Assembly: GCA_030594795.1 (NCBI GenBank)
Contig: JAUVEK010000014.1
Location: forward strand, 1 to 17,436
Reading direction: 5' to 3'
DNA: 17,436 bases
From: Candidatus Nanohalarchaeota archaeon
GTDB taxonomy: Archaea; EX4484-52; B79-G9
Shown here: piece by piece, positions 6,383-12,807 of the stretch
How the letters are laid out: each line of letters starts with the position of its first letter
How positions within the stretch are numbered: position 1 is the first letter of the stretch
Notes under the pieces: model-generated
Databases searched by the model: none
The model's input: only the letters and a program-made list of their open reading frames with translations
What the model was told of the DNA's origin: nothing
Program-made: the position numbers and the translations under genes

Positions 6383-6409
6383 AATGTATCAGTCCGTTTA
6401 TTAAAAATA

Positions 6410-6592
6410 TTAAAATACCTGCAGAGCGTATCTCCCAGGGATAGTATATTCTCCTTTCTTTCCCATTACAGATTCAGGGTCATATACTGTAAGCACACCT
6501 TTCCAGTTTCTTGTGAGGTCCTTGTTTTTGCATACTTCACATTCTTTTTCTTCTGTTACACGGTGGCATATTTTGCAGGCTCTTTCTGACAT
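6410..6592 (-). CDS. spt4: Transcription elongation factor Spt4 / RNA polymerase subunit E''
   Basis: The 60-residue product has the Spt4 zinc finger with Cys6-x2-Cys9 and Cys18-x2-Cys21, then the NWKGVLTVYDPE and IPGRYALQV strands of the family. Spt4 pairs with Spt5 and keeps RNA polymerase in processive elongation. Length is normal for archaea. A GTGATGCATT stretch before the ATG at 6592 resembles the one before rpoE1, acting as a Shine-Dalgarno site. It lies 9 bases after rpoE1 in the same operon. Confidence 0.93.
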   Translation of the reverse strand: MSERACKICHRVTEEKECEVCKNKDLTRNWKGVLTVYDPESVMGKKGEYTIPGRYALQVF

Positions 6593-6601
6593 AATGCATC
6601 A

Positions 6602-7210
6602 TCACTTTTTTGTTTTTGTTTTTGTTTTTTTTGCAGTTGGCGGTGCTGGCTTGTTTTTTGCTTTTAGCTTGGCTTTCTTTTCTGCTTCAAGCCATTCGAT
6701 TGCGCCTAGTCCCGGCTGCCTCATTGTGAGGTTTATCTTGTTTATCTCTTTTTTGTCGAGGCTTACACCGATTACTCTTGCTCTTACTATGTCCCCTACC
6801 TTTAAATTTTTGCTGGAGTCTTTGCCGGATAAGACACCTGTTTTGCGGTCATAGCTTATGAAATCATTTACAATTTGCGATATGTGGCACATGCCGTCCA
6901 GGGGGCCGAACCTGACGAATACACCGAATTCTGTTATGTCTACTACGTTTCCTTCTATGACTTCATGAAGTTTGGGTACGAATATCATTGCCCTGAATTT
7001 GGCATCATAGTGTATTCCTGCATCCTCTACTTCGATTGCGCCTCCTGTGATATCAAATGCTTCTGTGACTGCAAGCATGACACCAAGTTCCATTATTATC
7101 TTGTTCTCGTATTTTGATGCGAGGGCTTTCATTACTGATTCTTTCTTGTCCAGACCGATGTTTTCTGGCTGCACTCTTATTGAGTCTTCCACTGTTATTA
7201 TCTCGTACAT
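6602..7210 (-). CDS. rpoE1: DNA-directed RNA polymerase subunit Rpo7 (E')
   Basis: The 202-residue product is the archaeal Rpo7/RpoE', homologue of eukaryotic Rpb7, which with Rpo4 forms the polymerase stalk and binds emerging RNA. The N-terminal RNP-like domain starts MYEIITVEDSIRV, and an S1 domain covers about residues 80-165 (VIEGNVVDITEFGVFVRFGP, then GDIVRARVIGVS). Usual length is about 180-190; the extra is a Lys-rich C-terminal tail (KTKTKTKK) of about 25 residues. It follows the pyrophosphatase-like gene by 9 bases and precedes spt4 by 9. Confidence 0.95.
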   Translation of the reverse strand: MYEIITVEDSIRVQPENIGLDKKESVMKALASKYENKIIMELGVMLAVTEAFDITGGAIEVEDAGIHYDAKFRAMIFVPKLHEVIEGNVVDITEFGVFVRFGPLDGMCHISQIVNDFISYDRKTGVLSGKDSSKNLKVGDIVRARVIGVSLDKKEINKINLTMRQPGLGAIEWLEAEKKAKLKAKNKPAPPTAKKTKTKTKK

Positions 7211-7219
7211 TGCATCACT

Positions 7220-7741
7220 TTAGTCTTTTTTCGCGTCATATAGTTTCATTGCATGGACTACTGCACGTTCAGCGTCTTTCGCGCCTGTCCAGCCTATTAT
7301 CTTTATTATGTCTTTTTTGGGCTTTTTATAGTTTTTGAAAAATTCCTCGATTTCTTTTAAGGTGTGTTTTGAGAGTGTTGATATGTCTTTTGTGCCTCGG
7401 TGTTCCGGGTCGTTTAAGGGGACTGTCACGATTTTGTCTTTTCGTATCCCGTTTACTGACAGTTTCAGGAGACCTACCGGGACTGTGTCGACAAGGCACC
7501 CAGGGAATGTAGGGTGTTCTGTGATTACCATGGCGCGCAGAGGGTCCCCGTCTTCCCATACTGCCCGGGGTATGAAACCGTAGTCGCAGGGATATGTTAT
7601 CAGGGAGTAAAGCACGTTTTGCAGTCTTGTGAACATCCTGTTGACGCTGTACCTGTTTTTCGAATCTTTTGTTGCTTCTACAACTACTGTTACGATTTTC
7701 GGCGGCTTTAGTCCTGTGGGAAAGTCTTTCTGTTTGTCCAT
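7220..7741 (-). CDS. Family I inorganic pyrophosphatase homologue, probably without activity
   Basis: The 173-residue product aligns end to end with family I pyrophosphatases, which split PPi to phosphate with bound Mg ions: YPCDYGFIP at 50-58, EDGDPL at 63-68, HPTFPGC at 76-82, YKKPKKD and IGW near the end. However, three of the aspartates that hold metal ions in the Escherichia coli enzyme are replaced: Asp70 by Arg69, Asp97 by Val96 and Asp102 by Lys101 (local numbering), and the Glu of KYExD by Ser32. Glu22, Asp64 and Asp66 remain. The fold is conserved but the metal centre is not, so a structural or regulatory role is likelier than PPi hydrolysis. It is the first gene of the rpoE1-spt4-rps24e-rps27ae operon. 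Confidence 0.85.
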   Translation of the reverse strand: MDKQKDFPTGLKPPKIVTVVVEATKDSKNRYSVNRMFTRLQNVLYSLITYPCDYGFIPRAVWEDGDPLRAMVITEHPTFPGCLVDTVPVGLLKLSVNGIRKDKIVTVPLNDPEHRGTKDISTLSKHTLKEIEEFFKNYKKPKKDIIKIIGWTGAKDAERAVVHAMKLYDAKKD

Positions 7742-7759
7742 CCATACACCTTAAGGTAT

Positions 7760-7801
7760 CAATAACAGGATGAGAAGCAAGATGCGATGTTTTTGTTATT
7801 G
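7760..7801. repeat. Inverted repeat in the leader of the ppa-like operon
   Basis: CAATAACA (7760-7767) and TGTTATTG (7794-7801) are perfect 8-base inverted repeats with a 26-base spacer. A second TGTTATTG follows at 7814-7821 near the predicted transcription start. If the TATA box at 7834-7843 is right, the repeat lies in a 5' leader of about 70 bases ahead of the operon's first gene. Confidence 0.35.
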
Positions 7802-7833
7802 CTATTTGTTGTTTGTTATTGTTACAGACAAAG

Positions 7834-7843
7834 CTTTTTAAAT
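7834..7843 (-). promoter_or_regulatory. TATA-like box for the ppa-rpoE1-spt4-rps24e-rps27ae operon
   Basis: On the minus strand ATTTAAAAAG is the best TATA-like sequence in the divergent gap. It predicts a start near 7813 and so a leader of about 70 bases, unlike the leaderless genes around it. Confidence 0.4.
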
Positions 7844-7899
7844 CTAATTGTCGGGTGAGATGGTCTTATTTTAGGTGTCGGTGGTTTGTTGCGCAAAAA

Positions 7900-7909
7900 A
7901 TATATAATA
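7900..7909 (+). promoter_or_regulatory. TATA-like box for ade-hpt
   Basis: ATATATAATA is centred 25 bases before ATG 7930, preceded by an A run, consistent with a leaderless ade-hpt transcript. Confidence 0.55.
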
Positions 7910-7929
7910 TAGTAAACTAATTAGAGAAT

Positions 7930-9567
7930 ATGAGAAAGGGTGTTGATAGTGTCTCCGGTAATATTGTGGATGTGGTTAATTCCAGGGTTTATCCCGGCAC
8001 ACTCGAGATTTCTGGTGGGAGGATTGCAAAGATTGTGGAGGATGATAAGGAGCATGATTCTTTTATTGTGCCGGGGCTTGTTGATGCGCATGTGCATATT
8101 GAGAGCTCTATGCTTGTACCTTCAGAGTTTGCGAGACTTGCGGTAGTTCACGGCACTGTTGCGACTGTTTCTGATCCTCACGAGATTGCCAATGTGCTTG
8201 GCATGGATGGCGTGAGGTATATGATGGATAATGGGGAGCTTGTGAATTTCAAGTTTTATTTTGGTGCGCCGTCGTGTGTCCCTGCAACTGTTTTTGAGAG
8301 TTCGGGAGCGAAAATAGGGGTTGCGCAGGTTGAGAAGCTGTTAAAAGAGAGGAGGATTAAGTTTTTGAGTGAAGTGATGAATTTCCCTGGTGTGCTGAAT
8401 GATGATCCTGAGGTTATGGGCAAGATAGGAGTTGCGATCAGGTATGGAAAGGTGATAGACGGGCATGCGCCGGGGCTTCGCGGGGAGGCGCTTGAAAAAT
8501 ATGTGAAGGCAGGGATATCTACTGACCATGAGTGTTTTGATAAGGATGAGGCTGTTGAGAAGGTTAAGCTGGGCATGCATATTCTTATCAGGGAGGGCTC
8601 AGCAGCCAAAAATTTTGATGCATTGTGTTTTTTGATTGAAGAGCATCCTGACAGGTGCATGTTTTGCAGTGACGACAAGCACCCGAATGATTTGGCCAGG
8701 GGGCATATAAATGAGGTTGTGAAGAGGGCGCTTGATATGGGCATGGACAGGATGCGTGTGCTCAGGTGCGCATGTGTTAATCCTGTTCTGCATTACGGGC
8801 TTGATGTTGGGCTTTTGCAGACGGGGGATGCTGCTGATTTTATTGTGGTGGATAATTTCGAGGAGTTCAATATCTTAAAGACTTATATCAATGGCGAGCT
8901 TGTTGCGCAGGATGGGAAATGTCTGCTGCCAAAAGTGCCAGTGAGGGTTGTGAATAAATTTAGGGCAGGGAAGAAAAAGGTGCTGAATTTTTTTGTGAAA
9001 AAAGAAGGTGAGAGGATAAATGTTATCGAGGCTATTGACGGGCAGCTGATCACCAATAAGGCTGTTGAGACGGTGAAAGTTTCCCATGGCAATGTTGTTT
9101 CTGATACCCAAAGGGATGTTTTGAAGATTGCTGTTGTTAACCGGTATCGTGATGCTCGTCCTGCTATCGGTTTTGTCAAGAATTTCGGGCTGAAGAAGGG
9201 GGCGATAGCATGCTCTGTTGCCCATGATTCTCATAATGTTATTGCTGTTGGCGCTACGGATGAGGCAATTTGTGATGCTGTTAACCTGGTTATAGAGAAT
9301 AAGGGGGGGTTGTCTGTTGTTTATGATGATGTGAAGGAAGTTCTTCCTTTGCCTGTTTGTGGGATTATGAGTAATGAGGATGGGTTGTGCGTGGCTGAGG
9401 CTTATTTGAGGCTTGATGAGGCTGCCCGTGAGCTTGGCTCAAAGTTGAGGGCTCCTTTCATGAGTCTGTCGTTCATGGCACTGCTTGTTATCCCGAAGAT
9501 AAAGCTGAGTGACAGGGGGCTGTTTGACGGTGAGAAGTTTGAGATGATGAGTTTGTTTGCGCGGTGA
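7930..9567 (+). CDS. ade: Adenine deaminase
   Basis: The 545-residue product matches adenine deaminase of the amidohydrolase superfamily (adenine + water to hypoxanthine + ammonia). Motifs are VPGLVDAHVHIESSML with metal ligands His54 and His56, then GTVATVSDPHEIANVLG, DGHAPGLRG, STDHECF, and CSDDKHPNDL with the catalytic-side Asp. The C-terminal extension holds VAHDSHNVIAVGATD, a signature of this family and not of dihydroorotase or other relatives. Length fits the usual 540-600. The downstream hpt gene takes the hypoxanthine product. Start ATG 7930 fits the TATA spacing. Confidence 0.95.
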   Translation: MRKGVDSVSGNIVDVVNSRVYPGTLEISGGRIAKIVEDDKEHDSFIVPGLVDAHVHIESSMLVPSEFARLAVVHGTVATVSDPHEIANVLGMDGVRYMMDNGELVNFKFYFGAPSCVPATVFESSGAKIGVAQVEKLLKERRIKFLSEVMNFPGVLNDDPEVMGKIGVAIRYGKVIDGHAPGLRGEALEKYVKAGISTDHECFDKDEAVEKVKLGMHILIREGSAAKNFDALCFLIEEHPDRCMFCSDDKHPNDLARGHINEVVKRALDMGMDRMRVLRCACVNPVLHYGLDVGLLQTGDAADFIVVDNFEEFNILKTYINGELVAQDGKCLLPKVPVRVVNKFRAGKKKVLNFFVKKEGERINVIEAIDGQLITNKAVETVKVSHGNVVSDTQRDVLKIAVVNRYRDARPAIGFVKNFGLKKGAIACSVAHDSHNVIAVGATDEAICDAVNLVIENKGGLSVVYDDVKEVLPLPVCGIMSNEDGLCVAEAYLRLDEAARELGSKLRAPFMSLSFMALLVIPKIKLSDRGLFDGEKFEMMSLFAR

Positions 9568-9573
9568 TGCCTT

Positions 9574-10110
9574 ATGGAAGAAATTGAAGTTCTTATTGAT
9601 GAGGAGGAGATAGGTCTTAAAGTCAGGGAGATGGCTAAAGTTATTGCTCGCGAGCATAAGGATGAAAAAGAGATTTATTTTGTTACGGTTCTTGAAGGGG
9701 CGAGGACTTTTTCTGATGATCTGATAAAGGAGGTTATGGCTTTAGGGGGGTTTAAAGTAAAGAATTATCTTGTTAAGGTGGGAAGTTATGGTGGCGGGAG
9801 TGAATCTTCCGGTAAGATTGAGGTCAAAAAAGGTCTTGTGGAGGATGTTTGCGGGAAGGAACTGATAATTGTTGAGGATATTGTTGATACGGGACTGACG
9901 CTTTGTTTTTTGAAAGAGTATTTGCTGAAAGAGAAAAATGCGGGGTCTGTCAAGATATGCAGTTTTCTTGATAAGCCATCGAGGAGGAAGGTTGATGTTA
10001 ATGTGGATTATGTTGGCTATGTGGTGCCTGATAAGTTTGTTGTCGGTTACGGGCTTGATTACGGCGGGAGGTACCGGGAGCTGCCTTATGTGGGGGTTAT
10101 TAAGGGGTGA
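9574..10110 (+). CDS. hpt: Hypoxanthine phosphoribosyltransferase, bacterial type
   Basis: The 178-residue product makes IMP (or GMP) from hypoxanthine (guanine) and PRPP. The PRPP-binding motif IIVEDIVDTGLT is at 98-109, and the flexible-loop SYG...SSG at 71-80, LDKPSRRK and FVVGYGLDYGGRYRELPYVG follow in order. This set is that of bacterial HGPRT; the archaeal Hpt family is related to PyrE and lacks these motifs. Its start lies 6 bases after the ade stop, and the GGTGA that forms the end of ade is also the Shine-Dalgarno site, so the two are probably translationally coupled. With Ade it gives adenine to hypoxanthine to IMP. Confidence 0.93.
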   Translation: MEEIEVLIDEEEIGLKVREMAKVIAREHKDEKEIYFVTVLEGARTFSDDLIKEVMALGGFKVKNYLVKVGSYGGGSESSGKIEVKKGLVEDVCGKELIIVEDIVDTGLTLCFLKEYLLKEKNAGSVKICSFLDKPSRRKVDVNVDYVGYVVPDKFVVGYGLDYGGRYRELPYVGVIKG

Positions 10111-10207
10111 GAGGGGGCGTCGTTTTTAGGCGCCACAACCAATAATCCAAAATACAGGGCTGATAATGATACAAAGCTTTAATTAGTTGTGTCTCCCGAT
10201 TCAGTAT

Positions 10208-10250
10208 ATCTCCCCTCTTGTTGCTGGTATTATATTACAAGGAGGGAGAT
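10208..10250. repeat. Long imperfect hairpin between hpt and the zinc-ribbon gene
   Basis: ATCTCCCCTCTTG (10208-10220) pairs with CAAGGAGGGAGAT (10238-10250) with one mismatch and one G-T pair across 13 positions, loop 17 bases. A T-rich stretch follows (10252-10266). It could end the ade-hpt transcript or form a structured RNA. The rest of the gap from 10111 to 10290 holds only a weak GC hairpin near 10117-10134. Confidence 0.5.
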
Positions 10251-10294
10251 GCTATTTATTTTTTACTTTCGGAGGTATCGGCACGATAAAAAAC

Positions 10295-10333
10295 TATTTA
10301 AAGTTTTCGGTCAAACTTTTTTTGATATAAGTT
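10295..10333 (+). promoter_or_regulatory. Two TATA-like boxes before the zinc-ribbon gene
   Basis: TATTTAAAG (10295-10303) and GATATAAG (about 10324-10331) are candidate TATA boxes. The second would start transcription near 10354, leaving a leader of about 19 bases that contains the GGTGA Shine-Dalgarno site. Which one is used cannot be decided. Confidence 0.35.
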
Positions 10334-10372
10334 ACAGACTCTCCTGTAAACTGCAAAAAAGGTGATTGACAA

Positions 10373-10552
10373 ATGCCAATGTTTAAGTGCTCAGAATGTG
10401 GAAATGTAGTCGAGGATGAGGCGCCACCGGAAAAATGCGCATGCGGCGCTGAATTTAGTTATGACGAAGTCCATGATTTTGAGGAGTCATCTAAGGATGA
10501 AGATGAGTTTCATAAAGCAGATGTAGATGATGACGCAGATGACGGATTTTAG
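10373..10552 (+). CDS. Small acidic zinc-ribbon (rubredoxin-like) protein, 59 residues
   Basis: Translation begins MPMFKCSECGNVVEDEAPPE and gives CxxC at 6-9 and CAC at 22-24 followed by GAEF. This resembles the rubredoxin-like domain of rubrerythrins (CxxCG ... PPxxCPxCGA), but with only one residue between the second pair of Cys. The last 30 residues are mostly Asp and Glu. A Shine-Dalgarno GGTGA at 10361-10365 stands 7 bases before the ATG. Metal binding (Zn or Fe) is likely; function unknown. It stands alone between hpt and convergent purD, with a T-rich stretch after its stop. Confidence 0.75.
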   Translation: MPMFKCSECGNVVEDEAPPEKCACGAEFSYDEVHDFEESSKDEDEFHKADVDDDADDGF

Positions 10553-10579
10553 CTTTTTCTTTTTTGATTTTTTTTATTG
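10553..10579 (+). terminator. T-rich terminator after the zinc-ribbon gene
   Basis: Directly after the stop codon are T runs of 5, 6 and 8 bases within 27 bases. Archaeal RNA polymerase stops at such oligo-T tracts without a hairpin. It would protect the convergent purD gene from read-through. Confidence 0.5.
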
Positions 10580-10592
10580 CATGTAAAGCAGA

Positions 10593-11903
10593 TTATCCTC
10601 TTATCTGTTTCATGTGGTCGATTCTTTTTTGGATGAGCGCTTCTGTCCCAATGTCTGACCTGTGCCTGACTGATCCTTTTACTTGTTTGCATGCGTGTTC
10701 TGCTATTTTTTCTGCTTCATCTATTGTGTCTGCTACGCCTACAAAGGCAAGGGCGCGGGAGGTGCCCATGACCAGATTGTCATCAGTTTCGTTTATTGAG
10801 GCGAAGTAGAGTTTCTGGGTGCCTGTGGGTTCAGGTACATTGACTGTGTCGCCGCTTTTGGGGTTGTCAGGATAGCCTTCAGGCACAATGTATTTGCAGA
10901 CTGTGGCTTTCTTTTCGAATTCGATAGTAGTTTTGGAAAGTGTGCTGTCTATTATTGCTTTGCAGATTGTGACCAGGTCTGTTTTCAGGATGGAGAGTAC
11001 ATTCATAGCCTCCGGGTCACCGAATCTTGCGTTGTATTCTATCAGCTTTATGCCATCTTTTGTTGCTATGAATCCCCCGTACATGATTCCTTTGTAGTAT
11101 TTGCCGCTTTTTTTGAACATTGCCTCATTGACTGCGACTGTGATGTTGTGGGCGTCTTCTAAATCTTTTTTGGAGAGGAATGGCAGGTTTGCTGTGCCGC
11201 TGTATGAGCCCATGCCGCCGGTGTTTGGGCCTGTGTCGCCATTGTAGGCTCTCTTGTGGTCCTGGACCGGGGGGGTGTCGACAACGGTTTTGCCGTCAAC
11301 AAATGACTGGAGGCTGAATTCCTCGCCGACCAGCTTTTCTTCAATCACGATTTTGCCGTGGGCTTCAATAACTTCTCGGCAATAGTCTATTGCCTCTTGT
11401 TTGGATGATATGTGCTCGCCTGATACTTTGACGCCTTTGCCTCCGGTGAGGCCGTCGGGTTTTAGAACGTATCCTGTGCCGGAGAGGCTGTCTAGGAATT
11501 CGTCTATGCCCTCAAGTGAGCTGAATATCCTGAATTTGGGGGCGCCGGGGATGCTGTATTCCTGCATGAGCTCGCGCACGTAGGATTTGCTGCATTCGAG
11601 CATTCCAAGCTCTTTTATTGGCCCTATGGAAGGGATGCCTATTTCAATGAGCTTGTCTGCGACTCCGGCAGATATCGGGAGTTCCGGGGAGATGAATGCG
11701 AAGTCCGGCTCAATGCTTTTTGCGAAGTTTACTATCGCATCTGTATCGTCGAGTTTCCCGATTTCATAGTCTGCTGCGATTTTTATTATTCCCGGGTTTT
11801 TTGCGCTCATGAATGCGAATATGTCCGGGTCTGCGGCGCTCTTTTTTAGAGTTTCTGCGATTATGTGTGCGCGCGCACTGTTCCCTATCAGAAGTATTTT
11901 CAT
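10593..11903 (-). CDS. purD: Phosphoribosylamine-glycine ligase (GAR synthetase)
   Basis: The 436-residue ATP-grasp enzyme joins glycine to phosphoribosylamine with ATP, the second step of de novo purine synthesis. Motifs are KPDGLTGGKGV, DHKRAYNGDTGPNTGGMGSY and EYNARFGDPEAMNVL, and a C-terminal domain ends near YFASINE...GTSRALAFVGVADT. The N-terminal GNSARAHI replaces the common GSGGREHA, so that loop is diverged. The frame opens at a GTG at 11912, but GGGGTGA there is a better Shine-Dalgarno site for the ATG at 11903, which gives the normal start MKILLIGNSA. It shares its pathway with purF, at the other end of the same strand. Confidence 0.95.
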   Translation of the reverse strand: MKILLIGNSARAHIIAETLKKSAADPDIFAFMSAKNPGIIKIAADYEIGKLDDTDAIVNFAKSIEPDFAFISPELPISAGVADKLIEIGIPSIGPIKELGMLECSKSYVRELMQEYSIPGAPKFRIFSSLEGIDEFLDSLSGTGYVLKPDGLTGGKGVKVSGEHISSKQEAIDYCREVIEAHGKIVIEEKLVGEEFSLQSFVDGKTVVDTPPVQDHKRAYNGDTGPNTGGMGSYSGTANLPFLSKKDLEDAHNITVAVNEAMFKKSGKYYKGIMYGGFIATKDGIKLIEYNARFGDPEAMNVLSILKTDLVTICKAIIDSTLSKTTIEFEKKATVCKYIVPEGYPDNPKSGDTVNVPEPTGTQKLYFASINETDDNLVMGTSRALAFVGVADTIDEAEKIAEHACKQVKGSVRHRSDIGTEALIQKRIDHMKQIRG

Positions 11904-11923
11904 GTAATTCACCCCGTTTTGAT

Positions 11924-11942
11924 GGCGCTTTGTTGCTGCGCC
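11924..11942 (-). repeat. GC hairpin in the purD leader
   Basis: GGCGC (11924-11928) and GCGCC (11938-11942) form a 5-base stem with a 9-base loop, placed between the predicted purD promoter and its Shine-Dalgarno site. Small; a regulatory role is only a possibility. Confidence 0.3.
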
Positions 11943-11982
11943 GATGTTAATTGTGCCTATGAGGATTTTATCTGCGGGAAAT

Positions 11983-11993
11983 TATTTATATTC
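11983..11993 (-). promoter_or_regulatory. TATA-like box for purD
   Basis: On the minus strand GAATATAAATA would start transcription near 11961, giving a leader of about 58 bases with a Shine-Dalgarno site. This contrasts with the leaderless genes elsewhere in the window. Confidence 0.45.
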
Positions 11994-12035
11994 AATTGGT
12001 TTGGGGCGCGGGAAGATTAAGACAGGTTAATTGAG

Positions 12036-12056
12036 ATATATCTAATAATGATATAT
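12036..12056. repeat. AT-rich 7-base palindrome
   Basis: ATATATC (12036-12042) and GATATAT (12050-12056) are perfect inverted repeats around TAATAAT. It lies between the end of the surface gene cluster and the purD promoter and could be a protein-binding site or a second terminator. In AT-rich DNA it may be chance. Confidence 0.25.
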
Positions 12057-12074
12057 TGGTCTGAAAAAAATGAT

Positions 12075-12095
12075 GGAGGGGAAAAACCTTCCCTC
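12075..12095 (-). terminator. Hairpin after the first small secreted-protein gene
   Basis: GAGGG (near 12076-12080) and CCCTC (12091-12095) pair around an A/T-rich loop with T residues on the minus strand, 10 bases after the stop codon. Hairpins with the same GAGGG/CCCTC arms follow the other two genes of the cluster. Confidence 0.5.
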
Positions 12096-12104
12096 TTACT
12101 TTTG

Positions 12105-12626
12105 TTATGGGCATGACAGCCAATCTGCCTGGTTAATGGGACATGACTCGCCACAGTACGTTATCCGCGACGTTATGTTCCCGCTTCCTAGCGGGGATTC
12201 TACCGTAAGTGTGAGTTCGTAGGGCGTATCAGGATATTCAAAAGATACGTCTTCCAACTTCCTTGGTGACAAGGTCACTGAACAGTTATCACTAACTATT
12301 TTGTCACTGTAGCCATTGTAGAGTGCGTAGAGTGTTATCTTTGCTTCCTCCTTTTCATGTCCGTGATTTTCTATCAATATCTCAACCATCTTATCTTCAG
12401 GATATAACCCGAAGTAGACAATTTCGATACCATTCATATTGTCACGGATGCCGCCGTTTTCAATCCATATCTCGAATATCTCGTCTTCGAGATATAACCC
12501 TACGAATGTAACATTACCATCCATATTGTCACGAGTGTTTACTACTTCCTCGAAAGCAAACACAGTCACCAATGTCGCCACGAGCACTGCTGCTACTGCC
12601 ACAAGCATTGCCAGTCCTTTTTTCAT
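12105..12626 (-). CDS. Small secreted protein with GLYxED repeats, paralogue A
   Basis: The 173-residue product has a signal peptide (MKKGLAMLVAVAAVLVATLV...AFA near residue 25) and then two similar units, VGLYLEDEIFEIWIENGG and FGLYPEDKMVEILIENHG, followed by a beta-rich region with DNCSVTLSP and a Cys-rich end CGESCPINQADWLSCP. It has no C-terminal anchor. It is clearly homologous to the product at 15377-15886; Cys positions and both units are shared. The beta-strand pattern with IENxGH resembles CARDB-like extracellular domains, but I do not claim that family. GGAGGTGA stands 12 bases before the ATG. It is the last gene of the three-gene surface cluster. Confidence 0.8.
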   Translation of the reverse strand: MKKGLAMLVAVAAVLVATLVTVFAFEEVVNTRDNMDGNVTFVGLYLEDEIFEIWIENGGIRDNMNGIEIVYFGLYPEDKMVEILIENHGHEKEEAKITLYALYNGYSDKIVSDNCSVTLSPRKLEDVSFEYPDTPYELTLTVESPLGSGNITSRITYCGESCPINQADWLSCP

Positions 12627-12680
12627 TTCTTTCTTACTTCACCTCCCACGGGCTTTGTTTTAGACCCGCGTTTTATGCCC

Positions 12681-12788
12681 TAAATGGGCAAACGGCGCCT
12701 TCGGTTCTGACCCGTGCTCATGCCTTCTGATGGTGAAGGTAGAGTAAGGCGCCCCAAAAAAATAGACGAGGGAAAAAAACATGCCCTC
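12681..12788 (-). repeat. Structured intergenic repeat, copy 1
   Basis: This 108-base stretch is about 90% identical to 15271-15376. On the minus strand an outer stem GGCGCCTT (near 12747-12754) with AAGGCGCC (12694-12701) encloses two hairpins, CCTTC/GAAGG and CGG/CCG, giving a three-way junction. It follows a GAGGG/CCCTC hairpin with T runs (12768-12788) that ends the S-layer-like gene. It lies in the gap before the downstream small secreted-protein gene. Confidence 0.75.
12768..12788 (-). terminator. Hairpin after the S-layer-like gene
   Basis: GAGGG (12768-12772) and CCCTC (12784-12788) form a stem whose loop contains a run of seven T residues on the minus strand, followed by another T run. 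It lies 20 bases after the stop codon. Confidence 0.5.
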
Positions 12789-12807
12789 TTCAAAACTTTT
12801 TCATGGT

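Noticed and set aside
10284..10294. CGATAAAAAAC resembling the right arm of the repeated hairpin element
   Set aside because: There is no matching left arm or GGGATATACTT loop; it is only a partial match in AT-rich DNA.
12694..12720. Resemblance of the minus-strand GGGTCAGAACCGAAGG in the surface-cluster repeat to the conserved tip of SRP RNA
   Set aside because: The order of loops and stem bases does not match the SRP helix 8 core, and the flanks cannot form its long helix; the similarity is short.
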